Source: Pseudomonas cavernae (GTDB taxonomy: Bacteria > Pseudomonadota > Gammaproteobacteria > Pseudomonadales > Pseudomonadaceae). From it: DNA of 64,000 nt. This document shows, piece after piece, positions 14,314-23,038 of this stretch (within the stretch, counting starts at the first letter, position 1; each line of letters opens with the position of its first letter). The position numbers were made by a program, and so were the translations under genes. The notes beneath the pieces were generated by a model. The model was not told the DNA's origin and searched no databases. It saw only the letters and a list, made by a program, of their open reading frames with translations. The stretch covers positions 1,488,001-1,552,000 of the forward strand of contig NZ_CP032419.1 of assembly GCF_003595175.1 (NCBI RefSeq). Direction: 5' to 3'.

Positions 14314-14390
14314 GCCTAACGATTAAGCTAAGGGGCGGGCTTTAGCCCGTCCCAGCGAACGAAGTGAGCGATTTGAGCGACTTGTTAGCG
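14314..14390 (-). other. attC-F (type 1)
   Basis: Runs from GCCTAAC (14314-14320) to GTTAGCG (14384-14390). Body ATTAAGCTAAGGGG, centre GCGGGCTTTAGCCCGT, then GAACGAAGTGAGCGATTTGA. The GTTAGCG end matches CGCTAAC at the far end of the same cassette (14810), as expected for excision between G and TT. Confidence 0.9.
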
Positions 14391-14771
14391 GCTCCACGGC
14401 CCTGTGATTTCTCGCCAATTCAACCCATCACCAAAGGCATCAACGACAGCTTTTATTGCATCTTCATGAGTTTTACCTTTTCCATATGTGCCGCAATCTT
14501 GGCACTCGCAAAGGTAGTAACTATTTTTAATGTTGTATGTTTTTAGCTCTTTAAGGCCGCACTGCGGACATTCTTCGGTGGCCAGGTAGTGCTTTTCTTT
14601 TTCATTGAGCCAGGCGCTTAATAGAAGTCTATTTATTTCAGCGCGGGCATCTGAGATCTTTTGTTCTTCCTGATGTATTGTTTTTACTAGCTCAGGATCA
14701 AACCTGCCATCGGCATAATTGGCAGGATTTTCCTCTGGGAAGTCTTCGAAGTAATCAGACCATTCGCCCAT
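14385..14771 (-). CDS. Cassette gene: small zinc-ribbon protein
   Basis: 128 residues. An acidic N-terminus (MGEWSDYFEDFPEENPANYA) is followed by a helical part and a four-Cys zinc ribbon: CPQC (residues about 69-72) and CECQDC (about 89-94), then GTYGKGKTHEDAIKAVVDAF. Restriction-alleviation-like zinc ribbons have similar layout, but I cannot assign this one. GGAG lies 8 nt before the ATG, and the stop is formed by the attC-F core site. AT-rich cassette DNA. Confidence 0.65.
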   Translation of the reverse strand: MGEWSDYFEDFPEENPANYADGRFDPELVKTIHQEEQKISDARAEINRLLLSAWLNEKEKHYLATEECPQCGLKELKTYNIKNSYYLCECQDCGTYGKGKTHEDAIKAVVDAFGDGLNWREITGPWSR

Positions 14772-14809
14772 TTTTGGATCTCCAATATTCGTACTGTTCG
14801 GGTTGTTGC

Positions 14810-14885
14810 CGCTAACGATTAAGCTAAGGGGCGGCGGAACGCCGTCCCAGCGAACGAAGTGAGCGCTTTGAGCGCATTGTTAGGT
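14810..14885 (-). other. attC-G (type 1)
   Basis: Runs from CGCTAAC (14810-14816) to GTTAGGT (14879-14885). Type 1 body with the variable hairpin centre GGCGGCGGAACGCCGTC, the same centre as attC-H. Confidence 0.9.
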
Positions 14886-15182
14886 ACGCTCGCTCACTAA
14901 ATTACCATGGTACTTCTCTATTTCACGGCTAACATCGCGAAGCTTCGTGTCTAGTTCAGCGTATGTTTCTCTGGCCGCCTGAGTACCGCTTGGAGAGCTT
15001 TTGAGAAATTCAGCAAGCTTAACTTGGTGGTTCATTAGTTCGAGGTAGTGTTGGCGTAACGCTAGCAAGGCATTTAAGCGACCAATGTCATTTGCTTTCT
15101 TGGCTTCGTGCGCTGACCAGCGTGCATAAAGTGCAGCGAGACCGGCAATTAATGCTGCACCGATGGCTATTAATTCTTCCAT
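14880..15182 (-). CDS. Cassette gene: short protein with N-terminal membrane helix and coiled coil
   Basis: 100 residues. The membrane segment MEELIAIGAALIAGLAALYA (residues 1-20) is followed by WSAHEAKKANDIGRLNALLA and a long predicted alpha-helix or coiled coil to the C-terminus. The design is the same as the cassette products at 11826 and 12426 although the sequences differ. AAGGACC precedes the ATG. The stop lies in attC-G. Function unknown. Confidence 0.65.
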   Translation of the reverse strand: MEELIAIGAALIAGLAALYARWSAHEAKKANDIGRLNALLALRQHYLELMNHQVKLAEFLKSSPSGTQAARETYAELDTKLRDVSREIEKYHGNLVSERT

Positions 15183-15205
15183 GGTCCTTGAGGCCTACCT
15201 TGAGT

Positions 15206-15281
15206 ACCTAACGATTAAGCTAAGGGGCGGCGGAACGCCGTCCCAGCGAACGAAGTGAGCGATTTGAGCGCATTGTTAGGT
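15206..15281 (-). other. attC-H (type 1)
   Basis: Runs from ACCTAAC (15206-15212) to GTTAGGT (15275-15281). The body and hairpin centre are nearly identical to attC-G, suggesting recent common origin. Confidence 0.9.
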
Positions 15282-15282
15282 T

Positions 15283-15558
15283 TCATTGCACGCCCCGCTT
15301 TGAACCAATGTGTTTCGCCCCGATATCTATTAAGAAAAACGCAGAGATAGGTAGCGATAGCCAAAATAGAATAGGGCTCCAGAACATACCGAAGCCTAAC
15401 CATGGCAGCAGATCAAAGCCGCCAACTGAGCAGGGAGCCAGATTTTTAATATTTCCCTGGCAGTTGAAGTGGTGATAGGAGAAAACGCCCAGCTTCCAGA
15501 GGGCAAAGAAGAGAGCTGGGGGAATTACTGCAAGAGTGTATTTGGTCATCCATGCCAT
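15283..15558 (-). CDS. Cassette gene: small polytopic membrane protein
   Basis: 91 residues with two or three hydrophobic segments: TKYTLAVIPPALFFALWKLG, LLPWLGFGMFWSPILFW and LSLPISAFFLID. A short loop between them has two Cys (NCQGNIKNLAPC). The family is not recognised. The start may be the ATG at 15558 or at 15549. It is the second cassette from attI, bounded by attC-I and attC-H. Confidence 0.65.
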   Translation of the reverse strand: MAWMTKYTLAVIPPALFFALWKLGVFSYHHFNCQGNIKNLAPCSVGGFDLLPWLGFGMFWSPILFWLSLPISAFFLIDIGAKHIGSKRGVQ

Positions 15559-15564
15559 TGTGGA

Positions 15565-15639
15565 ACCTAACGTTAGGTTAAGGGGCCGCGGTACGCGGTC
15601 CCAGTGAGCGAAGCGAACGACTTGAACCTGTAGTTAGAC
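15565..15639 (-). other. attC-I (type 2, nearest to the integrase)
   Basis: Runs from ACCTAAC (15565-15571) to GTTAGAC (15633-15639). Type 2 arms, slightly diverged (GTTAGGTTAAGG and CTTGAACCTGTAGTT), with the hairpin centre CCGCGGTACGCGG. Confidence 0.85.
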
Positions 15640-15896
15640 GCAGTGGCCAAGCCGGACATTGAATTAACAGGCGACGCTGACTGTACCGCGAGCCGAACAA
15701 AATTACCGAACAACATACGTGCGGCCGTTTGCCCGCGCAGAAATTTCGTTTGAAATAGGCTGATTGCGCCAACACTTGGCCGTGAAAGCCAGCCAATAAA
15801 ACGCCGGTAAGCAAGCGGAAGCAAGCGCCGCCACGGATCAAAATTGCCCGCAACGCCGAACATTAAAAGTGATGTTGAATTAATGCTTCCGTGCAT
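15573..15896 (-). CDS. First cassette: putative small protein running into attC-I
   Basis: A frame of 107 residues from the ATG at 15896 (MHGSINSTSLLMFGVAGNFD). It is rich in Arg, Leu and aromatic residues and continues through the attC, ending inside it. There is no clear ribosome site or domain. Frames running through attC commonly give spurious tails, so this may be a non-coding cassette or a shorter real protein. Being adjacent to attI, it would be the most recently inserted cassette. Confidence 0.35.
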   Translation of the reverse strand: MHGSINSTSLLMFGVAGNFDPWRRLLPLAYRRFIGWLSRPSVGAISLFQTKFLRGQTAARMLFGNFVRLAVQSASPVNSMSGLATASNYRFKSFASLTGTAYRGPLT

Positions 15897-15923
15897 ACAA
15901 AAAACCAACCAAAAAGTAACGGT

Positions 15924-16066
15924 GGCTAACTACTATTAGGCGACATGCCATGTCGCGTTCTCTGTCGCGACGGCATGTCGTATAACGTTCCTTGTCGTCC
16001 TGTAAGTCCTTGTCTAGCTTAGAGGTGGTCGCGGTAAACGCGACATCACTCAGGGAGAAACGCGAC
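15924..16066. promoter_or_regulatory. attI and intI promoter region
   Basis: The cassette boundary GGCTAAC (15924-15930) is the likely attI crossover point (GTTAGCC on the cassette strand). Between it and intI lie a perfect 17-bp palindrome GCGACATGCCATGTCGC (15940-15956), an imperfect copy (15967-15980) and two GCGACAT half copies (16040-16046, 16062-16068, the last reaching the start codon). A possible -10 TATAAC is at 15981, with TTCTCT 17 bp upstream. GGGAG ahead of the ATG at 16067 is the ribosome site. No LexA box is seen. Confidence 0.6.
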
Positions 16067-17032
16067 ATGGATGACGGCAAGCCCAGATTGCTGGATCAAG
16101 TGCGCCAGCAGATTCGACTCAGAAACTATTCCATTCGGACCGAGACTGTCTATGCCGAGTGGGTGAAGCGCTATATCCGTTTTCACAAGTACCGTCACCC
16201 GGCGGAGATGGGGGCGGCGGAGATTGAGGCTTTTCTTACGCATTTGGCAGTTCGGCGGAACGTGGCGGGTTCGACGCAGAACCAGGCCTTGGCGGCGCTG
16301 CTGTTTCTTTATAAAGAGGTACTGAAGATCGAGTTGCCTTGGCTGGAGGGGATTGTTCGGGCCAAGAAGCCTAAGCATTTACCTGTGGTGTTGACGCGTG
16401 AGGAGGTGGCCAGGGTGTTGGCCGAGTTGTCGGGTGTGCATTGGATGGTGGCCAATCTGTTATATGGCTCGGGTCTGCGCTTGTTGGAGGCGTTGCGCTT
16501 GCGAGTCAAGGATGTGGAGTTTGCCCGTGGCGAGATTCTGGTGCGGGACGGTAAGGGCCAGAAGGACCGCGTGACCATGTTGCCGCGGCTGGTGGTGGCG
16601 CCACTGCGGCAACACCTGGCGGAGGTCATGGCTTTGCATAAGCAAGATCTGGCCGAGGGCTTTGGGCGGGCCAACCTGCCGTTTGCCTTGGCGCGCAAGT
16701 ATCCGAATGCGGCGGCGGAATGGGGCTGGCAGTTCGTTTTTCCTTCCGCCAATCGTTCGCAGGACCCGCGCTCTGCCGGCATTTTTCGCCATCATTTGCA
16801 TGAGAAGACCATTCAGCGGGCGGTGCGTGAGGCGGTCGGGCGGGCGGGGTTGATCAAGCCGGCGACACCGCACACCTTGCGCCATTGCTTCGCCACCCAT
16901 CTGTTGGAAAGCGGCCAGGACATCCGCACGGTGCAAGAGCTGTTGGGTCATGCCGATGTGAAGACCACCATGATCTACACCCACGTGCTCAACCGCGGCG
17001 GTTTGGGGGTGCTGAGCCCGCTGGATCGTTGA
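16067..17032 (+). CDS. intI: Integron integrase IntI (tyrosine recombinase)
   Basis: 321 residues. Tyrosine-recombinase catalytic residues are visible: R138 (GSGLRLLE), H269 and R272 ([13 protein letters not shown]), H295 ([10 protein letters not shown]) and Y304 (IYTH). The IntI-specific extra domain lies at residues about 190-222 with [18 protein letters not shown], which separates integron integrases from XerC/D. The N-terminal SAM-like domain (residues 1-100) is complete. The start at 16067 is preferred over 15992 because of the ribosome site and length. It is divergent from the cassette array, the standard integron arrangement, and appears functional. Confidence 0.95.
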   Translation: MDDGKPRLLDQVRQQIRLRNYSIRTETVYAEWVKRYIRFHKYRHPAEMGAAEIEAFLTHLAVRRNVAGSTQNQALAALLFLYKEVLKIELPWLEGIVRAKKPKHLPVVLTREEVARVLAELSGVHWMVANLLYGSGLRLLEALRLRVKDVEFARGEILVRDGKGQKDRVTMLPRLVVAPLRQHLAEVMALHKQDLAEGFGRANLPFALARKYPNAAAEWGWQFVFPSANRSQDPRSAGIFRHHLHEKTIQRAVREAVGRAGLIKPATPHTLRHCFATHLLESGQDIRTVQELLGHADVKTTMIYTHVLNRGGLGVLSPLDR

Positions 17033-17035
17033 GCC

Positions 17036-17395
17036 TCAGAGCCGGCCGCTGCGCCTGAGCCGGCGCAGCACCCAGTGTCGGTAGCCCCAGGAAAGCAGCG
17101 GCCTGAGGCCGGGCAGGCCGAGCAGCCAGGCCAGCGGCTTCAGGCTGCGGGTGCGGCCCATCAGCAGGATATAGGCGTCCAGTTCGCGGTGGATGTGGCC
17201 CTGCTCGTCCTGCACGTGCAGTTCGGTCAGGGCCTGGTAGGGGTCGATGCCGATTCGCCGCAGCTCTTCGTCGCGCCCGCTGATATCCAGCCATTCCACT
17301 GTCTTGCTGTGTTCGCCGCTCAGCCGCTCATAGCGCCGCCGATCGGCGATGCAGCGTGGGCAGGCGCCGTCGTAGTAGACCTTGAGCTTGGCCAT
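17036..17395 (-). CDS. DCC-family (DUF393) thiol-disulfide oxidoreductase-like protein
   Basis: 119 residues. It opens with AKLKVYYDGACPRCIADRRR, the DxxCPxC signature at residues about 9-14 that names the DCC family. It then has TVEWLDISGRDEELRRIGID, GHIHRELDAYILLMGRT and an amphipathic or hydrophobic C-terminus (WLLGLPGLRPLLSWGYRHWV). A redox role is predicted from the CxxC only. The start at 17395 fits the family length. It converges with intI, with 3 nt between the stops, so the integron ends abruptly at a core gene. Confidence 0.85.
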   Translation of the reverse strand: MAKLKVYYDGACPRCIADRRRYERLSGEHSKTVEWLDISGRDEELRRIGIDPYQALTELHVQDEQGHIHRELDAYILLMGRTRSLKPLAWLLGLPGLRPLLSWGYRHWVLRRLRRSGRL

Positions 17396-17452
17396 TCGGG
17401 GTAGCTGGGCTGGTGGGGGTAATAAAGAGTTTAGAAGAGGAGAACTCTCCAA

Positions 17453-17486
17453 CCCTCTCCCCGGGGAACGCAGGCCGGGGAGAGGG
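17453..17486. repeat. 12-bp inverted repeat in the rimO-DCC gap
   Basis: CCCTCTCCCCGG (17453-17464) and CCGGGGAGAGGG (17475-17486) are perfectly complementary with a 10-nt loop. It lies just downstream of the rimO stop on the minus strand; it could act as a terminator-like or processing hairpin, although no T-tract follows. Confidence 0.6.
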
Positions 17487-17495
17487 CGCCGCCGG

Positions 17496-18824
<1,329 letters not shown>

Positions 18825-19070
18825 GGCGGCTAACCTCGATGGGCGCTCACGAGGCGCCTTGGTCAAAAAGCGCGCATTTTTAGCGACAGGTCACGAGCTT
18901 GACCAGCCTGGCCGAGCGTGCGCCGCCACGGGGGCGCGGCGGGTTTCGAGCCGAAGGGTAATTGTAGGTAAGTCCTTCTATATTGATTCGGGCCAACCCT
19001 GCGCCACTCTTGTGTCGCCCGCATTAACGGAGCAGGATGCGCCGAATTTTTCACAGAGGAACGCCAGGAC

Positions 19071-20975
19071 ATGTCCGATGTTGCCGCAGGGACCGCAGAA
19101 CACCACGAGGGCCATTCCCGCTCCGGCGTTGGCATGTTGGTGGCGGCAGTGGGGGTGGTGTACGGCGATATCGGCACCAGCCCGCTGTACACCATGAAGG
19201 AAGTGTTCATCGGCGGTTATGGCGTGCCGGTGAGCCATGACGGCATCCTCGGCGTGCTCTCGCTGATCTTCTGGTCGCTGATCTGGGTGGTGTCGATCAA
19301 GTACGTGCTATTCGTGATGCGCGCCGACAACCAGGGCGAGGGCGGGGTGATGGCGCTGACCACTCTGGCTTTGCGCGCCGCCCAGGCGTACCCACGGCTG
19401 CGCACGGTGCTGGTGATCTTCGGCTTGATCGGCGCCGCGCTGTTTTACGGCGACAGCATGATCACCCCGGCGATTTCCGTACTGTCGGCTGTCGAGGGCC
19501 TGGAGATCGCCTTCGACGGCATCGAACACTGGGTGGTGCCGCTGTCGCTGATCGTGTTGGTCGGCCTGTTCCTGATCCAGAAGCACGGCACCGAGCGGAT
19601 CGGTACCCTGTTCGGTCCGGTGATGGTGCTGTGGTTCCTGGCCCTGGGGGCGTTGGGGCTGTATGGCATCTGGCAACAACCGGAAGTGCTGAAGGCGGTG
19701 AACCCGGCGTGGGCGGTGAACTTTTTCATCGCTCATCCGGGCATTGGCGTGGCGATTCTCGGTGCCGTGGTGTTGGCGCTGACCGGGGCCGAAGCTCTGT
19801 ATGCCGACATGGGCCACTTCGGCCGCAAGCCGATCGCCCGCGCCTGGTTCATCCTGGTGCTGCCGGCGCTGCTGCTGAACTACTTCGGCCAGGGCGCGAT
19901 GATCCTGGTCAACCCTGAGGCCGCGCGCAATCCGTTCTACCTGCTGGCGCCGGACTGGGCGCTGCTGCCGTTGGTGGGGCTGGCGACCATGGCCACGGTG
20001 ATCGCCTCCCAGGCGGTGATCTCGGGGGCCTTCTCGCTGACCCAGCAGGCCATCCAGCTCGGCTATGTGCCGCGCATGTTCATCCAGCACACCTCGCGGC
20101 ACGAGCAGGGACAGATCTATATCGCCGCGGTGAACTGGGCGCTGATGATCGCGGTAGTCCTGCTGGTGATCGGTTTCGAGTCGTCCGGCGCACTGGCTGC
20201 GGCCTACGGTGTGGCGGTGACCGGCACCATGCTGTGCACCACGGTGCTGATGGGCGTGGTGATGCTGCTGCTGTGGAAATGGCCGCCGCTGCTGGCGGTG
20301 CCGCTGATAGTCGGCTTTCTGGTGGTGGACGGCCTGTTCTTCGCCGCCAACCTGCCCAAGGTGGTCCAGGGCGGCGCCTTCCCGGTGCTGGCCGGCGCCG
20401 CGCTGTTCATTCTGATGACCACCTGGAAGCGCGGCCGGCAACTGCTGGTGGAACATCTCGACGAGGTGGCGCTGTCGTTGCCGATCTTCATCGGCAGCCT
20501 GCGCAGCGATCCGCCGCACCGGGTCAAAGGCACGGCGGTGTTCCTCTCTGCCCGCTCGGATGCGGTGCCGCATGCCTTGCTGCACAACATGTTGCACAAC
20601 CAGGTGTTGCATGAGCAGGTGGTACTGCTCACGGTGATCAGCGAGGACACGCCGCGAGTGGCGGCGGACCGGCGTTTCGAGGTGGAGGCCTATGGCGATG
20701 GCTTCTTCCGGGTGGTGCTGCATTTTGGCTTCATGGAGGAACCGGACGTGCCCGGGGCCCTCAAGCTCTGTCATCTCAGTGAGCTGGACTTCAGCCCGAT
20801 GCGCACCACCTACTTCCTCAGCCGGGAAACCGTGATCCCGTCGAAGGTGGTCGGCATGGCGCGCTGGCGCGAGAGCCTGTTCGCCTTCCTGCTGAAGAAT
20901 GCCAACGGCAACCTGCGCTATTTCAACCTGCCGCTGAACCGGGTGATTGAACTGGGCACCCAGGTCGAGATCTGA
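19071..20975 (+). CDS. kup: Low-affinity K+ uptake transporter Kup
   Basis: 634 residues, normal KUP/HAK/KT length. The K+-selectivity region [19 protein letters not shown] is near residues 27-45, and about twelve membrane helices follow, with family signatures [12 protein letters not shown] and [20 protein letters not shown] hydrophilic C-terminal domain ends in a Pseudomonas-type [16 protein letters not shown]. It is a proton-coupled potassium importer in the inner membrane. The ATG at 19071 has GAGGA about 11 nt upstream. It is divergent from rimO with about 246 bp between, and a strong hairpin terminator follows. Confidence 0.95.
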   Translation: MSDVAAGTAEHHEGHSRSGVGMLVAAVGVVYGDIGTSPLYTMKEVFIGGYGVPVSHDGILGVLSLIFWSLIWVVSIKYVLFVMRADNQGEGGVMALTTLALRAAQAYPRLRTVLVIFGLIGAALFYGDSMITPAISVLSAVEGLEIAFDGIEHWVVPLSLIVLVGLFLIQKHGTERIGTLFGPVMVLWFLALGALGLYGIWQQPEVLKAVNPAWAVNFFIAHPGIGVAILGAVVLALTGAEALYADMGHFGRKPIARAWFILVLPALLLNYFGQGAMILVNPEAARNPFYLLAPDWALLPLVGLATMATVIASQAVISGAFSLTQQAIQLGYVPRMFIQHTSRHEQGQIYIAAVNWALMIAVVLLVIGFESSGALAAAYGVAVTGTMLCTTVLMGVVMLLLWKWPPLLAVPLIVGFLVVDGLFFAANLPKVVQGGAFPVLAGAALFILMTTWKRGRQLLVEHLDEVALSLPIFIGSLRSDPPHRVKGTAVFLSARSDAVPHALLHNMLHNQVLHEQVVLLTVISEDTPRVAADRRFEVEAYGDGFFRVVLHFGFMEEPDVPGALKLCHLSELDFSPMRTTYFLSRETVIPSKVVGMARWRESLFAFLLKNANGNLRYFNLPLNRVIELGTQVEI

Positions 20976-20990
20976 TCAGGGCTGGAAAAC

Positions 20991-21030
20991 AAACGGCGCG
21001 ACCCTGGATGGGTCGCGCCGTTTGCATTTT
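20991..21030 (+). terminator. Rho-independent terminator of kup
   Basis: AAACGGCGCGACCC (20991-21004) and GGGTCGCGCCGTTT (21010-21023) form a perfect 14-bp stem with a 5-nt loop, followed by GCATTTTT. Confidence 0.9.
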
Positions 21031-21050
21031 TGGGGACTACCACTTCAATC

Positions 21051-21077
21051 GGTGGACAACGCTTCGCGGTTTTCCAC
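21051..21077. repeat. Short palindromic intergenic repeat
   Basis: GGTGGACAACGC and a reverse-related GCGGTTTTCCACC face each other across a short loop. Similar GGTGGAAAACGC-type palindromes recur in Pseudomonas intergenic DNA. It lies between the convergent kup and cytochrome b561 genes. Confidence 0.5.
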
Positions 21078-21129
21078 CCTACGCTGGGCGAGCTTTGGTA
21101 CTGGTCGCCAGTGAGCGTACGAGTTCCGC

Positions 21130-21678
21130 CTAGCCGCGTCCGGGCAACATGCGGGTGAAGGTGTTGTCACGGCTGATGAAGTGGTGGAACAGCGCCGCCG
21201 CGGCGTGCAGGCCGATCAGCCAGTAGCCGAGGGTGCCGGCCAGCTCGTGCAGTTCCTTGATCTGCCCGGCCAGTTCGGGGTTCTTGCCGATCAGCGCCGG
21301 CAATTGCAGGCCGAAGAACGGGATCGGCTTGCCGGCCGCGCTCAGGATCAGCCAGCCGGCCAGCGGCGCGCCGATCATCAGGGCGTAGAGGGCCAGATGC
21401 ATCAGTTGCGCCAGGCCGTTCTGCCAGCCCGCCGGGGCCGGAGAAATCGGCGGGGTGGGGCTGACCAGGCGCGTCAGCAGGCGCAGCCAGACCAGCGCGA
21501 AGACTGCCAGACCGAGCATGAAATGCCACTGCTTGAGCAGTTCGCGGGTCTCGCTGCCCTTGGGGAAGTTGCCCTTGAGTTCGATGCAGGCGTACACGCC
21601 GGCGATCAGCACCAGCATCAGCCAATGCAGGGCGATGGAAAGGTTCCCGTATCGGGAAGGGGTGTTTATCCGGCTCAT
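21130..21678 (-). CDS. Cytochrome b561-family membrane protein
   Basis: 182 residues with four membrane helices. Candidate haem-ligand His residues are in LSIALHWLML (about 17), LLKQWHFMLG, LMHLALYALM and LIGLHAAAALFHHF. It fits the prokaryotic cytochrome b561 (CybB) group, which transfers electrons from quinol to periplasmic acceptors such as superoxide. The ATG at 21678 follows GAGGAG with a 5-nt gap and is chosen over the adjacent GTG. It converges with kup. The same kup-b561-VirJ-mprF order is known in P. aeruginosa. Confidence 0.85.
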   Translation of the reverse strand: MSRINTPSRYGNLSIALHWLMLVLIAGVYACIELKGNFPKGSETRELLKQWHFMLGLAVFALVWLRLLTRLVSPTPPISPAPAGWQNGLAQLMHLALYALMIGAPLAGWLILSAAGKPIPFFGLQLPALIGKNPELAGQIKELHELAGTLGYWLIGLHAAAALFHHFISRDNTFTRMLPGRG

Positions 21679-21765
21679 CACGACTCCTCGATCCCGCCCT
21701 TGGATGGCGGGTTTGGGGCGGGAGCTTAACCTTTCAAGCTTAATCCTGCCTGAAGCGGCTCACGC

Positions 21766-23031
21766 TCAGCCGGCGTTGCCCTGGCGTTGGCGGATGGCCT
21801 GCAACAACCGCTCGGCCAGGGCCGGATAGTTTTCGTCGAAGTGGTGGCCGCCCGGCAGCTCCAGGCGTTCGCCCACGGCGCCGGGCTGGGTGCAGCCGCT
21901 CTCGCCGGCTTCGTCCCGGCCATACACGCAGAGCACCTTGGCCGCCGGCAGCCGGCTCAGTTGCGGGGCGGTGGCGGCTTCCTGGCCGGCTTTGCCGAGC
22001 CAGCCCTGCACTTCGATCTCGAAGCTGCCGCTGCGCGCCAGGGCGATCAGCAACAGCGCGTCGACCTGCTGTTGGTCGGCTTTCGGCAGCTGGTTGTAGA
22101 AGGCCGGCAGCACGTCGGCGCCGAAGGAATAGCCGGCGAGGACGAAGCGCCTGGCCCCCCACTTTTCCCGATAGGTCTGCATCAGCCGGCTGAGATCGGC
22201 CGCGCCCTGGGCCGCGCTCTTGTGCTGCCAGAAGTAGCGCAGGACATCGATGCCGACCACCGGGTAGCCGCGCTCGGCCATCTGCGCGGCGACGTCGCGA
22301 TCGAGATCGCGCCAGCCGCCGTCGCCGGAATAGAACAGGGTGACGGTATCGACCGCCTGGCTGGCCGGTACTTCGACCAGCGGCAGCGCCTCGCCGGCGC
22401 CTTGCAGCAGGGCGTGCAACTGCTGGTTGAGCAGTTGCGGCAGGCTGGTGTCGTAGTCGCTGATGCGGGTGCTGGCGTTGCTCTGGCTGCGGGCAAAGGC
22501 GGCGCTGGCATCGTCGGGGTTGTCGTTCCAGGCGATGCTCCAGTGGCCATGCGCGGCTTTGGTCGGCAGTGGCGTGGCGCAGTCCGGGGTGTGCAGGTTG
22601 AAGTCGATGGACAGGGCGCGGGCCTCGTCGCGGGTCTGGGTGGCCAACCAGCGCCAGGCGAAGGCGGCGCCGGGGCCAATCCCGGCTACCAGAGTCGGCT
22701 CGCCGTCGAGCGCGGCGCCGGCAGCCTGCAGGCGTTGCTGCTGGGCGGCGCAGTCGCCAGCCGGCAATTCGACCTGGAGCAGGCGCGCGCCGCCGCTTTC
22801 GGCCAGGGCGAGCAGCTCGGCGTTGCTCAGCCGCTGCTCGCCGCTCACTGCCAGCAGCACCCGGGCCTTGGGCGTGCCGGCCGGGCTGGCGAGGGTCGCC
22901 GGGCTGCCATCGGGCAGCGGCTGCGATGCAACCTGGGCCTGCGAGGCCGGGCGACTCCACAGCAGCAGGGCGGCGGCGAGCAGCACCAGAATGAGGATGA
23001 GCAGAATGTGTCGCCAATTGTGTTTGAGCAT
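21766..23031 (-). CDS. AcvB/VirJ-like periplasmic serine hydrolase (probable alanyl-phosphatidylglycerol hydrolase)
   Basis: 421 residues. A signal anchor HILLILILVLLAAALLLW (residues about 8-25) places it in the periplasm. The C-terminal half is an alpha/beta hydrolase of the VirJ family: TLFYSGDGGWRDLDRDVAAQ, GIDVLRYFWQHKSA, the nucleophile in AGYSFGADVLPAFYNQLP (G-Y-S-F-G) and the late ELPGGHHFDENY His. In P. aeruginosa the gene beside the alanyl-PG synthase encodes the hydrolase that removes Ala from alanyl-PG. Here it starts 7 nt after the mprF stop, which supports the same job. Confidence 0.85.
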   Translation of the reverse strand: MLKHNWRHILLILILVLLAAALLLWSRPASQAQVASQPLPDGSPATLASPAGTPKARVLLAVSGEQRLSNAELLALAESGGARLLQVELPAGDCAAQQQRLQAAGAALDGEPTLVAGIGPGAAFAWRWLATQTRDEARALSIDFNLHTPDCATPLPTKAAHGHWSIAWNDNPDDASAAFARSQSNASTRISDYDTSLPQLLNQQLHALLQGAGEALPLVEVPASQAVDTVTLFYSGDGGWRDLDRDVAAQMAERGYPVVGIDVLRYFWQHKSAAQGAADLSRLMQTYREKWGARRFVLAGYSFGADVLPAFYNQLPKADQQQVDALLLIALARSGSFEIEVQGWLGKAGQEAATAPQLSRLPAAKVLCVYGRDEAGESGCTQPGAVGERLELPGGHHFDENYPALAERLLQAIRQRQGNAG

Positions 23032-23038
23032 GGGGACC

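Noticed and set aside
11743..15639. Regularly spaced 75-90 bp repeats that could suggest a CRISPR array
   Set aside because: The repeats are attC sites: they are long, have variable palindromic centres, start and end with integron core sites, and the DNA between them is of gene size and varying length.
15940..15990. LexA box at the intI promoter
   Set aside because: I looked for CTG-N10-CAG near the start; the sequences present do not fit, and the palindrome there has a different pattern.
15992..16066. N-terminal extension of IntI from 15992
   Set aside because: It would cross the repeat-rich promoter region and lacks a ribosome site; the 16067 start gives the usual integrase length.
19308..20774. 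488-codon minus-strand ORF
   Set aside because: Antisense to kup; its composition (runs of His, Gln and Arg) is that of a shadow frame.
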